Shown here: one piece after another, positions 7,843 through 14,819 of the stretch | How positions within the stretch are numbered: the first letter of the stretch is position 1 | Layout of the letters: each line of letters starts with the position of its first letter | IMG/VR virus record: IMGVR_UViG_3300021959_000539 | Span: 1 to 20,184 of that record | Length of the DNA: 20,184 nucleotides | Strand: one strand, 5' to 3' | DNA from: a virus | Program-made: the position numbers and the translations under genes | The notes under the pieces: generated by a model | The model's input: only the letters and a program-made list of their open reading frames with translations | Told to the model about the DNA's origin: nothing | Databases searched by the model: none

Positions 7843-8967
7843 ATGAGTGTATTAAATACTGCTAATAGAGACCATACGACCAGTTTAGCATTTTTAGATC
7901 CTGCCGGCGGAGTAGGTATACAACGTTATGATACATTAAAGTATCGTCAGTTTGACAAATTAACTGACAAGCAGTTGGGTTTTTTCTGGCGTCCGGAAGA
8001 AGTAGACGTACTGCGTGATGCAAAAGATTTTAAAGAGCTTACTGCAAACGAAAAACATATTTTTACAAGCAATTTAAAAAGACAAATACTATTAGACAGT
8101 GTACAAGGTAGAGCACCAATTGAAGCATTTGGTCCTATTGTTAGTTTGCCTGAGCTAGAAAATTGGATTATAACCTGGACATTTTCAGAAACCATACATT
8201 CAAAAAGTTACACACACATAATTAGAAACGTTTATTCAAATCCTAGTAAAGTGTTTGATGAAATGATGGACATACAAGAGATCATTGATTGTGGAGATGA
8301 TATTACTGCATTCTATGATGACCTTATCGAAAGTTGTAGTTATTATAACTTGCTTGGGGAAGGTACTCACACTGTGAATGGTAAAAAGGTAGTAGTGGAT
8401 TTGTATGAACTTAAAAAGAAACTTTGGACCTGCATAGCAAGTGTAAACATACTGGAAGGTGTACGTTTTTATGTCTCATTTGCTTGTAGTTGGGCATTCG
8501 CTGAACTTAAGAAGATGGAAGGCAATGCTAAGATTATCAAGTTTATTGCACGTGATGAAAATGTTCATCTAGGTTCAACACAACAGTTAATGAAGTTGTT
8601 GCCAAAAGATGATCCTGATTTTGTAAAAATTGCAAAAGAGTGTGAACCAACAGTGATAAAAATGTTTGAAGATGCAGTTGATCAAGAATGTGCATGGGCA
8701 GACTATTTGTTTAGAGATGGATCAATGATAGGGCTTAATGCACAATTACTAAAAGAATATGTACAGTGGATTGCAAATAAACGTATGACTGCCGTTGGAG
8801 TTCCTAGCAGTTACAAAGGTGCAAGCAACCCACTTCCATGGACACAGAAATGGATCGCTGGTGGCGATGTACAAGTGGCTCCACAGGAAACAGAAATTAC
8901 AAGTTATGTTAACGGTGGAACAAAACAAGACGTAGATAACAATACATTTAAAGGATTTAGTTTATGA
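7843..8967 (+). CDS. nrdB: Class Ia ribonucleoside-diphosphate reductase, beta subunit
   Basis: This ferritin-like subunit makes and stores the tyrosyl radical that activates NrdA. All E. coli NrdB key residues are present at an offset of 1: iron ligands Asp85, Glu116, His119, Glu205, Glu239 and His242, and the radical Tyr123 in SETIHSKSYTHI. It is 374 residues, the usual length. ATG 7843 was chosen because AGGA (7833-7836) precedes it; an in-frame TTG at 7822 would lie within nrdA. The 3' end overlaps glutaredoxin by an ATGA junction. With these ligands the enzyme is a standard tyrosyl-radical, oxygen-dependent type, indicating infection in aerobic conditions. Confidence 0.98.
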   Translation: MSVLNTANRDHTTSLAFLDPAGGVGIQRYDTLKYRQFDKLTDKQLGFFWRPEEVDVLRDAKDFKELTANEKHIFTSNLKRQILLDSVQGRAPIEAFGPIVSLPELENWIITWTFSETIHSKSYTHIIRNVYSNPSKVFDEMMDIQEIIDCGDDITAFYDDLIESCSYYNLLGEGTHTVNGKKVVVDLYELKKKLWTCIASVNILEGVRFYVSFACSWAFAELKKMEGNAKIIKFIARDENVHLGSTQQLMKLLPKDDPDFVKIAKECEPTVIKMFEDAVDQECAWADYLFRDGSMIGLNAQLLKEYVQWIANKRMTAVGVPSSYKGASNPLPWTQKWIAGGDVQVAPQETEITSYVNGGTKQDVDNNTFKGFSL

Positions 8968-9212
8968 GTGTGACTGTATATACAAAAGACTTGTGTGGCT
9001 ACTGTGATGCGGCAAAAAGTCTCCTAAGAAAAATGAAGGTTCAATTTAACGAAGCAAAAATTGGAACAGATATAACCAGAGAAGAGTTGCTTGAGATTGC
9101 TCCTCATGCACGTACTGCACCACAAATTGTAATCAACAACAAGGTTGTTGGTGGTTACGACGACTTAGTTGAGTATATTGAAAATACAGGATGGAATGGT
9201 TCTGGCTACTAA
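8964..9212 (+). CDS. grx: Glutaredoxin, 82 aa
   Basis: A compact thioredoxin-fold protein with the dithiol active site Cys11-Gly-Tyr-Cys14, the TAPQIV cis-proline segment (about residues 51-56) and the GGYDDL glutathione-binding loop. It likely delivers electrons from glutathione to the C-terminal cysteines of NrdA. The gene overlaps the nrdB stop codon by 4 nt (ATGA), so the three genes form a translationally coupled electron-transfer cassette, an arrangement common in T4-like phages. Length and motifs match phage and bacterial class I glutaredoxins such as E. coli GrxC. Confidence 0.95.
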   Translation: MSVTVYTKDLCGYCDAAKSLLRKMKVQFNEAKIGTDITREELLEIAPHARTAPQIVINNKVVGGYDDLVEYIENTGWNGSGY

Positions 9213-9220
9213 GTAGTTGC

Positions 9221-10429
9221 ATGAATTACAACATCTGGAACAAGTGGGATAAACTCCAAACAGTAATGCTTGGCGAATGCTATTCACCAGAATTTTTCCG
9301 TGATATAAAATCTACAAAAGTACGTTCAGCATTGCAACACATTGCCAGTCAAACACAAGAAGATCTTGAAGGCTTTGAAAAAGTTTTAAAAGACTTTGGA
9401 TGTGATGTTATTCGACCTAATATGAATAAAAATGATTCTATTATGAGTTATACTGATCATGACGGAAAATTGTCAGCAATACCACGTAGTCCGTTACAAC
9501 CAAGAGATTGTCAATTAGTAATTGGTGATACCCTGTTTTATACTGGTCATGATCATCTTGGAATAAAACAATCACTTGATGATTATAATAAAAATTTTAA
9601 ACATATACGTTCTCCAATTAATGAAGCATCCTTTAATGGTCACAAAGGAGAAGATGCCCCTGATTGGCCTACATATGTAGAATATGTACGAAGATTTGTC
9701 AATAACCAACCATTCAGTGATAAACCTGATATACACAATGAACTTTTAGATAGACTTAGAGAAGAAATACCTTTTGGATTTGCTATGCCTGCTCCATCAA
9801 TTACTGTGGTTGGACAAGATATATACGTTGATGTCTACAGTGAAACTTATCCTATTTTGCTTGAATATTGTTGTAAACAGTTTGCAAAAATGTTTCCAAA
9901 TTTCAGAATAAATCTACTAAGCATTGGTGGACATAACGACGCTTGTTTTCATACTATCAAACCTGGTGCAATACTTAGTTTATATGAAATACAAACTTAT
10001 AGTGAAACGTTTCCTGGATGGGATATATGTTACTTACCAGATCAAAGTTGGAGCAAAGTTAATAAATTCTTAGAGTTGAAAACGAAAAATTCTGGAAAGT
10101 GGTGGGTGCCGGGCGAAGAAGATAATGAAGAGTTTACGCACTTTGTAGAAACATGGCTACAAGATTGGGTGGGTTATGTAGAAGAATCAGTATTTGATGT
10201 AAATGTACTTGTCCTTGACGAACATCATGTTTGTGTAAGTCAACCAGATAATAAAATTGTAAATGCATTCTTAAGAAAACACAAAATGGAACCTGTGTAC
10301 GTGCCGTGGCGTCATAGATATTTTTGGGACGGTGGATTACATTGTATTACACTTGACCTAAGCCGTGAGGGCATACAAAAGGACTATTTTCCAGAGAGAA
10401 AAACTGCAATAACTGACAAAGGATTTTAA
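9221..10429 (+). CDS. Amidinotransferase-family (guanidino-group-modifying) enzyme, 402 aa
   Basis: The protein shows the fold signature of GATM/StrB-type L-arginine amidinotransferases: an N-terminal WDKLQTVMLGE strand, the substrate-binding PRD (Asp96) followed by LVIGD, a His-x-Asp motif at His238-Asp240 (GGHNDACF) and the nucleophile Cys375 in GGLHCITLDL. In this family the Cys attacks the guanidinium of arginine and the amidino group passes to an amine; related deiminases use water instead. Asp204 (YVDVYSE) may be the third catalytic residue. The acceptor is unknown. ATG 9221 was preferred to one at 9191 inside the glutaredoxin gene, although no strong ribosome site precedes it. It sits directly between grx and structural genes on the same strand. 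Confidence 0.83.
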   Translation: MNYNIWNKWDKLQTVMLGECYSPEFFRDIKSTKVRSALQHIASQTQEDLEGFEKVLKDFGCDVIRPNMNKNDSIMSYTDHDGKLSAIPRSPLQPRDCQLVIGDTLFYTGHDHLGIKQSLDDYNKNFKHIRSPINEASFNGHKGEDAPDWPTYVEYVRRFVNNQPFSDKPDIHNELLDRLREEIPFGFAMPAPSITVVGQDIYVDVYSETYPILLEYCCKQFAKMFPNFRINLLSIGGHNDACFHTIKPGAILSLYEIQTYSETFPGWDICYLPDQSWSKVNKFLELKTKNSGKWWVPGEEDNEEFTHFVETWLQDWVGYVEESVFDVNVLVLDEHHVCVSQPDNKIVNAFLRKHKMEPVYVPWRHRYFWDGGLHCITLDLSREGIQKDYFPERKTAITDKGF

Positions 10430-10726
10430 ATGTTAGAACCAAATAAAACTTACTCATTGCGTCTTTGTGATAGTAGTGAAATTATATGCAAGATTGTTAG
10501 CTCAGATAGCAATGAAACAATTATTGCTAATCCATTTACTTTAATACCCACACAACAAGGTGTACAACTTTTGCCTGCAATGATGAGTGCAGACGAGACA
10601 AAAAATGTGACCATAAATACAAATAACATTACAATGTACACTGAAACAAATAAAGATGTTGTTTCAAGTTATATTCAAGCGGTTACTGGACTTGTAACCG
10701 CACCAAAAGGAATATTAAAAGGATAG
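10430..10726 (+). CDS. Small Sm-fold-like phage protein, 98 aa
   Basis: The ATG follows the preceding stop immediately and has AGGA about 6 nt upstream. The first ~40 residues alternate strand-forming segments (YSLRLCDSSEIICKIVSSD, then ETIIANPFTLIP), a pattern like the Sm1 motif of LSm/Hfq proteins. A QLLPAMMSAD segment and a final helix (VVSSYIQAVTGLV) follow. I recall similar ~100-residue proteins in T4-like marine phages, of unknown function. Whether it binds RNA or is a virion component cannot be read from sequence. It is 2 nt upstream of the PAAR gene, suggesting co-expression with tail-spike assembly genes. Confidence 0.72.
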   Translation: MLEPNKTYSLRLCDSSEIICKIVSSDSNETIIANPFTLIPTQQGVQLLPAMMSADETKNVTINTNNITMYTETNKDVVSSYIQAVTGLVTAPKGILKG

Positions 10727-10728
10727 AG

Positions 10729-11022
10729 ATGCCAGGAGCAGTTAGAATTGGCGATGTAAACTCAGCAGGCGGGGCCGCAGTTGGTACAGGTGCCTTGTCA
10801 GTAATTATTAATGGAAGGCCTGCTTGTCTGACAGGAACAAACGTAACTCCGCATCCTTGTTGTGGTGCTCCTGGATGTTCTATACATTGTGCAGCAAGCA
10901 CAACACTTGGATCAATGAGTGTTCTTGCAGAAAACAAACCAATCAACTACGTTGGTTCTCCAGATACTTGTGCTCATACAAGAGCAACTGGCAGTACCGA
11001 CGTTATAATCCCAAGAGGTTAG
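10729..11022 (+). CDS. PAAR-domain membrane-puncturing spike tip protein
   Basis: The 97 residues match a single PAAR domain: an N-terminal VRIGDVNSAGG strand, a GTGALSVIINGRPACLTGT stretch, the metal-binding centre rich in His and Cys (TPHPCCGAPGCSIHC), and a final strand ending in STDVIIPRG. PAAR proteins cap the central spike of contractile tails, as T4 gp5.4 does, and bind a metal ion through His/Cys residues to form a sharp cone. It starts after a strong AAGGATAGAG ribosome site. The large gene that follows begins 1 nt after its stop. Confidence in the family is high; which of the several Cys/His bind metal is not resolved. Confidence 0.93.
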   Translation: MPGAVRIGDVNSAGGAAVGTGALSVIINGRPACLTGTNVTPHPCCGAPGCSIHCAASTTLGSMSVLAENKPINYVGSPDTCAHTRATGSTDVIIPRG

Positions 11023-11023
11023 T

Positions 11024-13147
11024 ATGGCTTGTGGTGGTGCAATTACCGCAACAGTTTTAACCGCTGGTGCTGGACTCGCAGGAAACGTTGGCGGCAATCC
11101 TTTAGAATCAATTAGTGGAGCTCCACTTAATATCACAGATGCAACAACTGGACTGGCTGGTTCTCCAACCATGGCTGGTTTAACCAATGTACAGAGTGCA
11201 GTGCAAAGTTTGCCTAACATGGCGGCTGTGACCAGTACTGTATCAGGAATTACCAGTAGCCTACCTGCAAGCTATCAACAAAGTTTTAGCAACATGGCCA
11301 GTGGACTTGGCGATAATGTGTTTAGTGCAGGTTTTGATGTATTTTCTGGAGATGCACTGTCAGTTATGGGTGCCAGCAGTGGAATATCTAATGTACTTCC
11401 AACTGGACTTAATAATGCCGCTAAAGTCATGGGCGGTAGTGTAAGTGCTGGAAATATTGTTGGTAACGCAAGCAAATTTGGAAGTGTACTCGGTGCAGCT
11501 GAAGGATTTGTAGGAAGTTCGAATCAAATGATAGCCGCCGCAACAAATGCCGCAGGTAGTTTTGCTGGTGGGACCTTTCCAGGAATGGACGCAATTAGTT
11601 CAGGTGGGTTGAGCGGTATTACAAATGCTTTACCAGATTTTGGAACAGATCTTGGTAAGTTAGGAAGCACAGTTGATTTTGATAGTATAAGCAATCTTGG
11701 ATCACCAGGGCAACTTTTAAAGAACATGGATGTTGCTGGTAATCTCGGACCAATGTACGAAAAAGTAGCAAATATTAAAGTAGATCCAAGAGTCGCAAGT
11801 TCTCTTGGTGGATCACTAAGCAGTGTTACAAATGCTATAGCAAATAACACAGGTGGACTCACTGTTGGTAATCTTGGCATAAGTGCAAGTGATATTGCAC
11901 AAATAGGCCCTTCTTTACCAAATAATGTTCAAGGACAAATTTACGATGCGTTTGGGGACTTAACAACCACAGAAGTTTCTGAAGTAAAAGGCATACTAAA
12001 AAATACACAACCTACCATTGTCGATGGTACAGATTTTATGAATCCGCAAAAACTTTTTCCAACAAGTTCATCGACACTGACTGCACCATTAAGGACTTCG
12101 AGTGTTGGAAATAGAGCAATATACACTGCAAACGGTGCAGTTAATGAAGAATTTGCCAGCTTAGGTAATAATTTATTAGGTGCTTTGCCAGAAGATCTTG
12201 CTATTGCAAATGGAGCATTGGCAAGAAGTTTTGGTCAAATCAAAGGAATCGAAAAGACCAATACAGATGATTTAACAACCGCAGTTAATACTCTTGAAGT
12301 AAACAAAGATTTGCCATTAGTACAAAACCAAACACAATATGTTTCAGACGATGTAGTAAATTATTGGAAAACCACTTATGGAACAGAAAGTAACATACAA
12401 TTAGCCACAGGGCCAGATGGAACTTTTAGTGTAAGTGATGTGATTGGATATGCTGCAGGATATAATAGTTTTGCTCCTCTACAACAGAACCAGATACTAA
12501 TGCAGGAACTAATTGACAGTGGTGCAATGAATGTGTTCTATGCGGATAATGGTTCATCTAGTTCTAATACTGGCATTTTAATTGTGATGGATTATTTTAT
12601 AGCAGGTGCTTATGATCCCACTGCTCCAGCAACCACACCATATGTTATACCAGCAGGCGTTTATGGTGAAGGAACTTATGCAACTCAAGAAGATTGTTGG
12701 AATGGTATAATAGCTGCCGCACAACAATTGATGCAAGACTTTTATAATGCTCATCCGCAGGCACAAACAATACAAGCAAACTTTAAAAGATTACAAGAAC
12801 AACAGGCCAGAGAAAAATTAATTCGTGCAAAAATTGATCTGGATCTTGATGTTGTGCCTACAAATACAAATAACGCAGTTCAATTGGCAGCAAATTTACC
12901 AAATTATGGCCTTGATACATCAGCTGGCGGTACTGGTGAACTTTTAGAACGTGTTATGAATTTTGATAGCACAGGTGGCCAAGCAAGTGTAGCCGCAATG
13001 AGAGAAGCAAGAAACATTGATAAGTTAGCCGAAGCAAATATAGTGCAAGATGGTCCTATTCCAACAACACCACCAAGTAATCCAGGTTCGTTGTTAAGTG
13101 GAACATATACAGTTGCAGAAGCAGATGCAATTATAATTAGAAATTAG
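11024..13147 (+). CDS. Large Gly/Ser/Asn-rich putative virion protein, 707 aa
   Basis: I do not recognise a family. The first ~350 residues are low-complexity, rich in Gly, Ser, Ala and Asn, with recurring short Gly-Ser and NA segments, and no clear signal peptide (MACGGAITATVLTAGAGLAG is weakly hydrophobic). The following region is more ordered (VVNYWKTTYGTESN, SVSDVIGYAAGYNSF) and ends with a basic helix (about residues 585-610, RLQEQQAREKLIRAKIDLD). Direct linkage to PAAR with 1 nt between genes suggests a tail, spike or ejected protein. AAGAGG upstream supports ATG 11024. It is the last gene before a new promoter. Confidence 0.75.
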   Translation: MACGGAITATVLTAGAGLAGNVGGNPLESISGAPLNITDATTGLAGSPTMAGLTNVQSAVQSLPNMAAVTSTVSGITSSLPASYQQSFSNMASGLGDNVFSAGFDVFSGDALSVMGASSGISNVLPTGLNNAAKVMGGSVSAGNIVGNASKFGSVLGAAEGFVGSSNQMIAAATNAAGSFAGGTFPGMDAISSGGLSGITNALPDFGTDLGKLGSTVDFDSISNLGSPGQLLKNMDVAGNLGPMYEKVANIKVDPRVASSLGGSLSSVTNAIANNTGGLTVGNLGISASDIAQIGPSLPNNVQGQIYDAFGDLTTTEVSEVKGILKNTQPTIVDGTDFMNPQKLFPTSSSTLTAPLRTSSVGNRAIYTANGAVNEEFASLGNNLLGALPEDLAIANGALARSFGQIKGIEKTNTDDLTTAVNTLEVNKDLPLVQNQTQYVSDDVVNYWKTTYGTESNIQLATGPDGTFSVSDVIGYAAGYNSFAPLQQNQILMQELIDSGAMNVFYADNGSSSSNTGILIVMDYFIAGAYDPTAPATTPYVIPAGVYGEGTYATQEDCWNGIIAAAQQLMQDFYNAHPQAQTIQANFKRLQEQQAREKLIRAKIDLDLDVVPTNTNNAVQLAANLPNYGLDTSAGGTGELLERVMNFDSTGGQASVAAMREARNIDKLAEANIVQDGPIPTTPPSNPGSLLSGTYTVAEADAIIIRN

Positions 13148-13148
13148 G

Positions 13149-13177
13149 TTGACAAACTTCCATTCTTGTTGTATATT
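13149..13177 (+). promoter_or_regulatory. Sigma70-type promoter for the ligase-clpX transcription unit
   Basis: A perfect TTGACA at 13149-13154 and TATATT at 13172-13177 are separated by 17 nt, the ideal spacing. It begins 2 nt after the stop of the large structural gene, in the only sizeable gap (52 nt) between these genes. Transcription would start near 13184, giving a 16-nt leader to ATG 13200. Such consensus promoters in T4-like phages are used early by host RNA polymerase, so ligase and ClpX may be early products. Confidence 0.8.
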
Positions 13178-13199
13178 AATAGTATGATATGTAACAGAA

Positions 13200-14585
13200 A
13201 TGGAGACATCACTCGTGCTAAACAAAATAAAATATACTTCAAAAAATTATAATGGATTACAAGTGGCTTGCGATTGGATACAAGATCTCGAGGAAAGCAA
13301 TAGTCGCTTACACAAAGAAGGTGTAATTGAAAAAGCACTTGTGGCGGCTAGACTTGGTAGTCATAGTGCAGAGTGCTTTTTGTACAACTGCTACCTAGCA
13401 TATAATCCATACTTCATGTATAACATAAAACAAGTTGCTGAAACATCTGGCTATGAACACAGAGAAAATCCATGGGTATCTTTTTGGGGATTATGTGAAA
13501 GTTTACGTACAAGAACTATTACAGGTAATGCTGCCAGAGAAGCAGTAGAACTAATGAGTGAAAAGTTTGACAGTGATCAATGGAATCTACTTGCTAGACG
13601 TGTGCTTATAAAAGATTTACGTTGTGGTATCACAAGTAAAACACTTAACAAAATCGTTGGCAAAACAGAATGGAAGATTCCTGTGTTTGAAGTACAACTA
13701 GCAACAGACTCAAAAGGACATCCTAAGAAACTTGCTGGTGAAGTTATGATTGAGCCAAAGTTAGATGGTGTGAGAACTATTGCAATCATCCATGCAAATG
13801 GTACTGTAAACTTGTACAGTAGAAACGGTAAAGAGTTTGAAAATTTCCCACACATTGCACAAGAACTTGCTAAGATAGCAGACACATTTAGATCACACGA
13901 TACTGATGATATTGTAATTGATGGTGAGATTACTGGCAAGAGCTTTCAAGAACTTATGAGAGGTGCTACTAAAAAAGACCATACTGCAACTGACAGTGTG
14001 TTTAATGTGTTTGATTTTATGCACCTAGAGGATTTCAAACGTGGCTTTAGTAACACAAGTCAAATTGATAGACTACTTGCATTAGAAAGTATAGTAAATA
14101 GAGTACAAATGCAAAATGTTGTTATGGTTAAAGGTAAGCAAATTAACCTAGACGAACCTGAAGCACACGAATTTATGGCAAAGTATGCAAATGACTGTGT
14201 TGCTGAAGGATACGAAGGCATTATGATTAAGAAACTTGATGCTCCATACGAATGTAGACGTAGTACATTTTGGATGAAGTGGAAGCCAGTTATAACAGTA
14301 GACTTGGAGGTAATTGACATTGAAGAAGGAACAGGAAGAAATGCCGGACGTTTGGGAGCTCTTGTATGCGAAGGTGTTGACGACAATCGCACCATACGTG
14401 TTAACGTTGGAAGCGGCTTGTCTGATAGTGATAGGGATGATTTTTGGACTAGAAAAGATAGTCTAGTTGGGTATGTTGTTGAAGTAAAGGCAGACGCAGT
14501 TACTCAGAATCAAGACGGAACATACAGTTTGAGATTTCCAAGATTTGAAAGATTTAGAGGATTTGAAGCAGGCGAGAAAATCTAA
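13200..14585 (+). CDS. ATP-dependent DNA ligase (T4 gp30-like), 461 aa
   Basis: The enzyme seals nicks in phage DNA by forming a ligase-AMP intermediate. The nucleotidyltransferase motifs are in order: motif I EPKLDGVR with the adenylated Lys187, motif III FNVFDFMHLEDF, motif IV EGYEGIMIKK (336-345) and motif V WMKWKP (358-363), followed by an OB-fold-like C-terminal domain. The ~180-residue N-terminal helical domain and total length fit T4 gp30 (487 residues). Start choice is uncertain: ATG 13200 has no ribosome site before it, whereas GTG 13215 (codon 6) is preceded by GGAG at 13202-13205 with 9-nt spacing. It is the first gene of the promoter-led unit and overlaps the next gene by TAATG. 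Confidence 0.96.
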   Translation: METSLVLNKIKYTSKNYNGLQVACDWIQDLEESNSRLHKEGVIEKALVAARLGSHSAECFLYNCYLAYNPYFMYNIKQVAETSGYEHRENPWVSFWGLCESLRTRTITGNAAREAVELMSEKFDSDQWNLLARRVLIKDLRCGITSKTLNKIVGKTEWKIPVFEVQLATDSKGHPKKLAGEVMIEPKLDGVRTIAIIHANGTVNLYSRNGKEFENFPHIAQELAKIADTFRSHDTDDIVIDGEITGKSFQELMRGATKKDHTATDSVFNVFDFMHLEDFKRGFSNTSQIDRLLALESIVNRVQMQNVVMVKGKQINLDEPEAHEFMAKYANDCVAEGYEGIMIKKLDAPYECRRSTFWMKWKPVITVDLEVIDIEEGTGRNAGRLGALVCEGVDDNRTIRVNVGSGLSDSDRDDFWTRKDSLVGYVVEVKADAVTQNQDGTYSLRFPRFERFRGFEAGEKI

Positions 14586-14812
14586 TGCATAAAATTTATA
14601 TTTCTTTACAAACCATAGATGAATGGTATGATATTATACGAGAACTCAAACGTTGGTTTGGAAATGACTGGAAAGGTCAACGTGGAATACGTAAAAAATT
14701 CAAACATCCAGGTTGGTTATATGAACCAAGAAAAGTTTGGTTTTACGTACCTGACCTAGCATTCAAAACGTTTATAGAGTTGAAAATGTCAAACAACCCA
14801 AATTTACGATAA
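14585..14812 (+). CDS. Hypothetical small basic protein, 75 aa
   Basis: The ATG overlaps the ligase stop by one base (TAATG), a classic translational-coupling junction. The protein is basic and aromatic-rich (IDEWYDIIRELKRWFGNDW, then WLYEPRKVWFYVPD), with a helix-strand pattern and no membrane segment or signal peptide. I do not recognise it. Its linkage to ligase suggests an early phage function, but nothing in the sequence identifies an activity. Confidence 0.75.
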   Translation: MHKIYISLQTIDEWYDIIRELKRWFGNDWKGQRGIRKKFKHPGWLYEPRKVWFYVPDLAFKTFIELKMSNNPNLR

Positions 14813-14819
14813 ATACAGC

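Noticed and set aside
5528-8967. Intron or homing endonuclease insertion in the nrd genes
   Set aside because: Both reductase frames are continuous, with all catalytic residues at the expected spacing.
13577-13939. Minus-strand open frame within the DNA ligase
   Set aside because: It lies antisense to conserved ligase motifs, has no promoter or ribosome site, and encodes no recognisable domain.
14808-14816. GATAAATAC immediately before the membrane-protein ATG as another late promoter
   Set aside because: It ends only 3 nt before the start codon and overlaps a stop codon; it would require a leaderless transcript. Similar TAAATAC words also occur within genes (for example near 7854 and 10613), so chance is likely.
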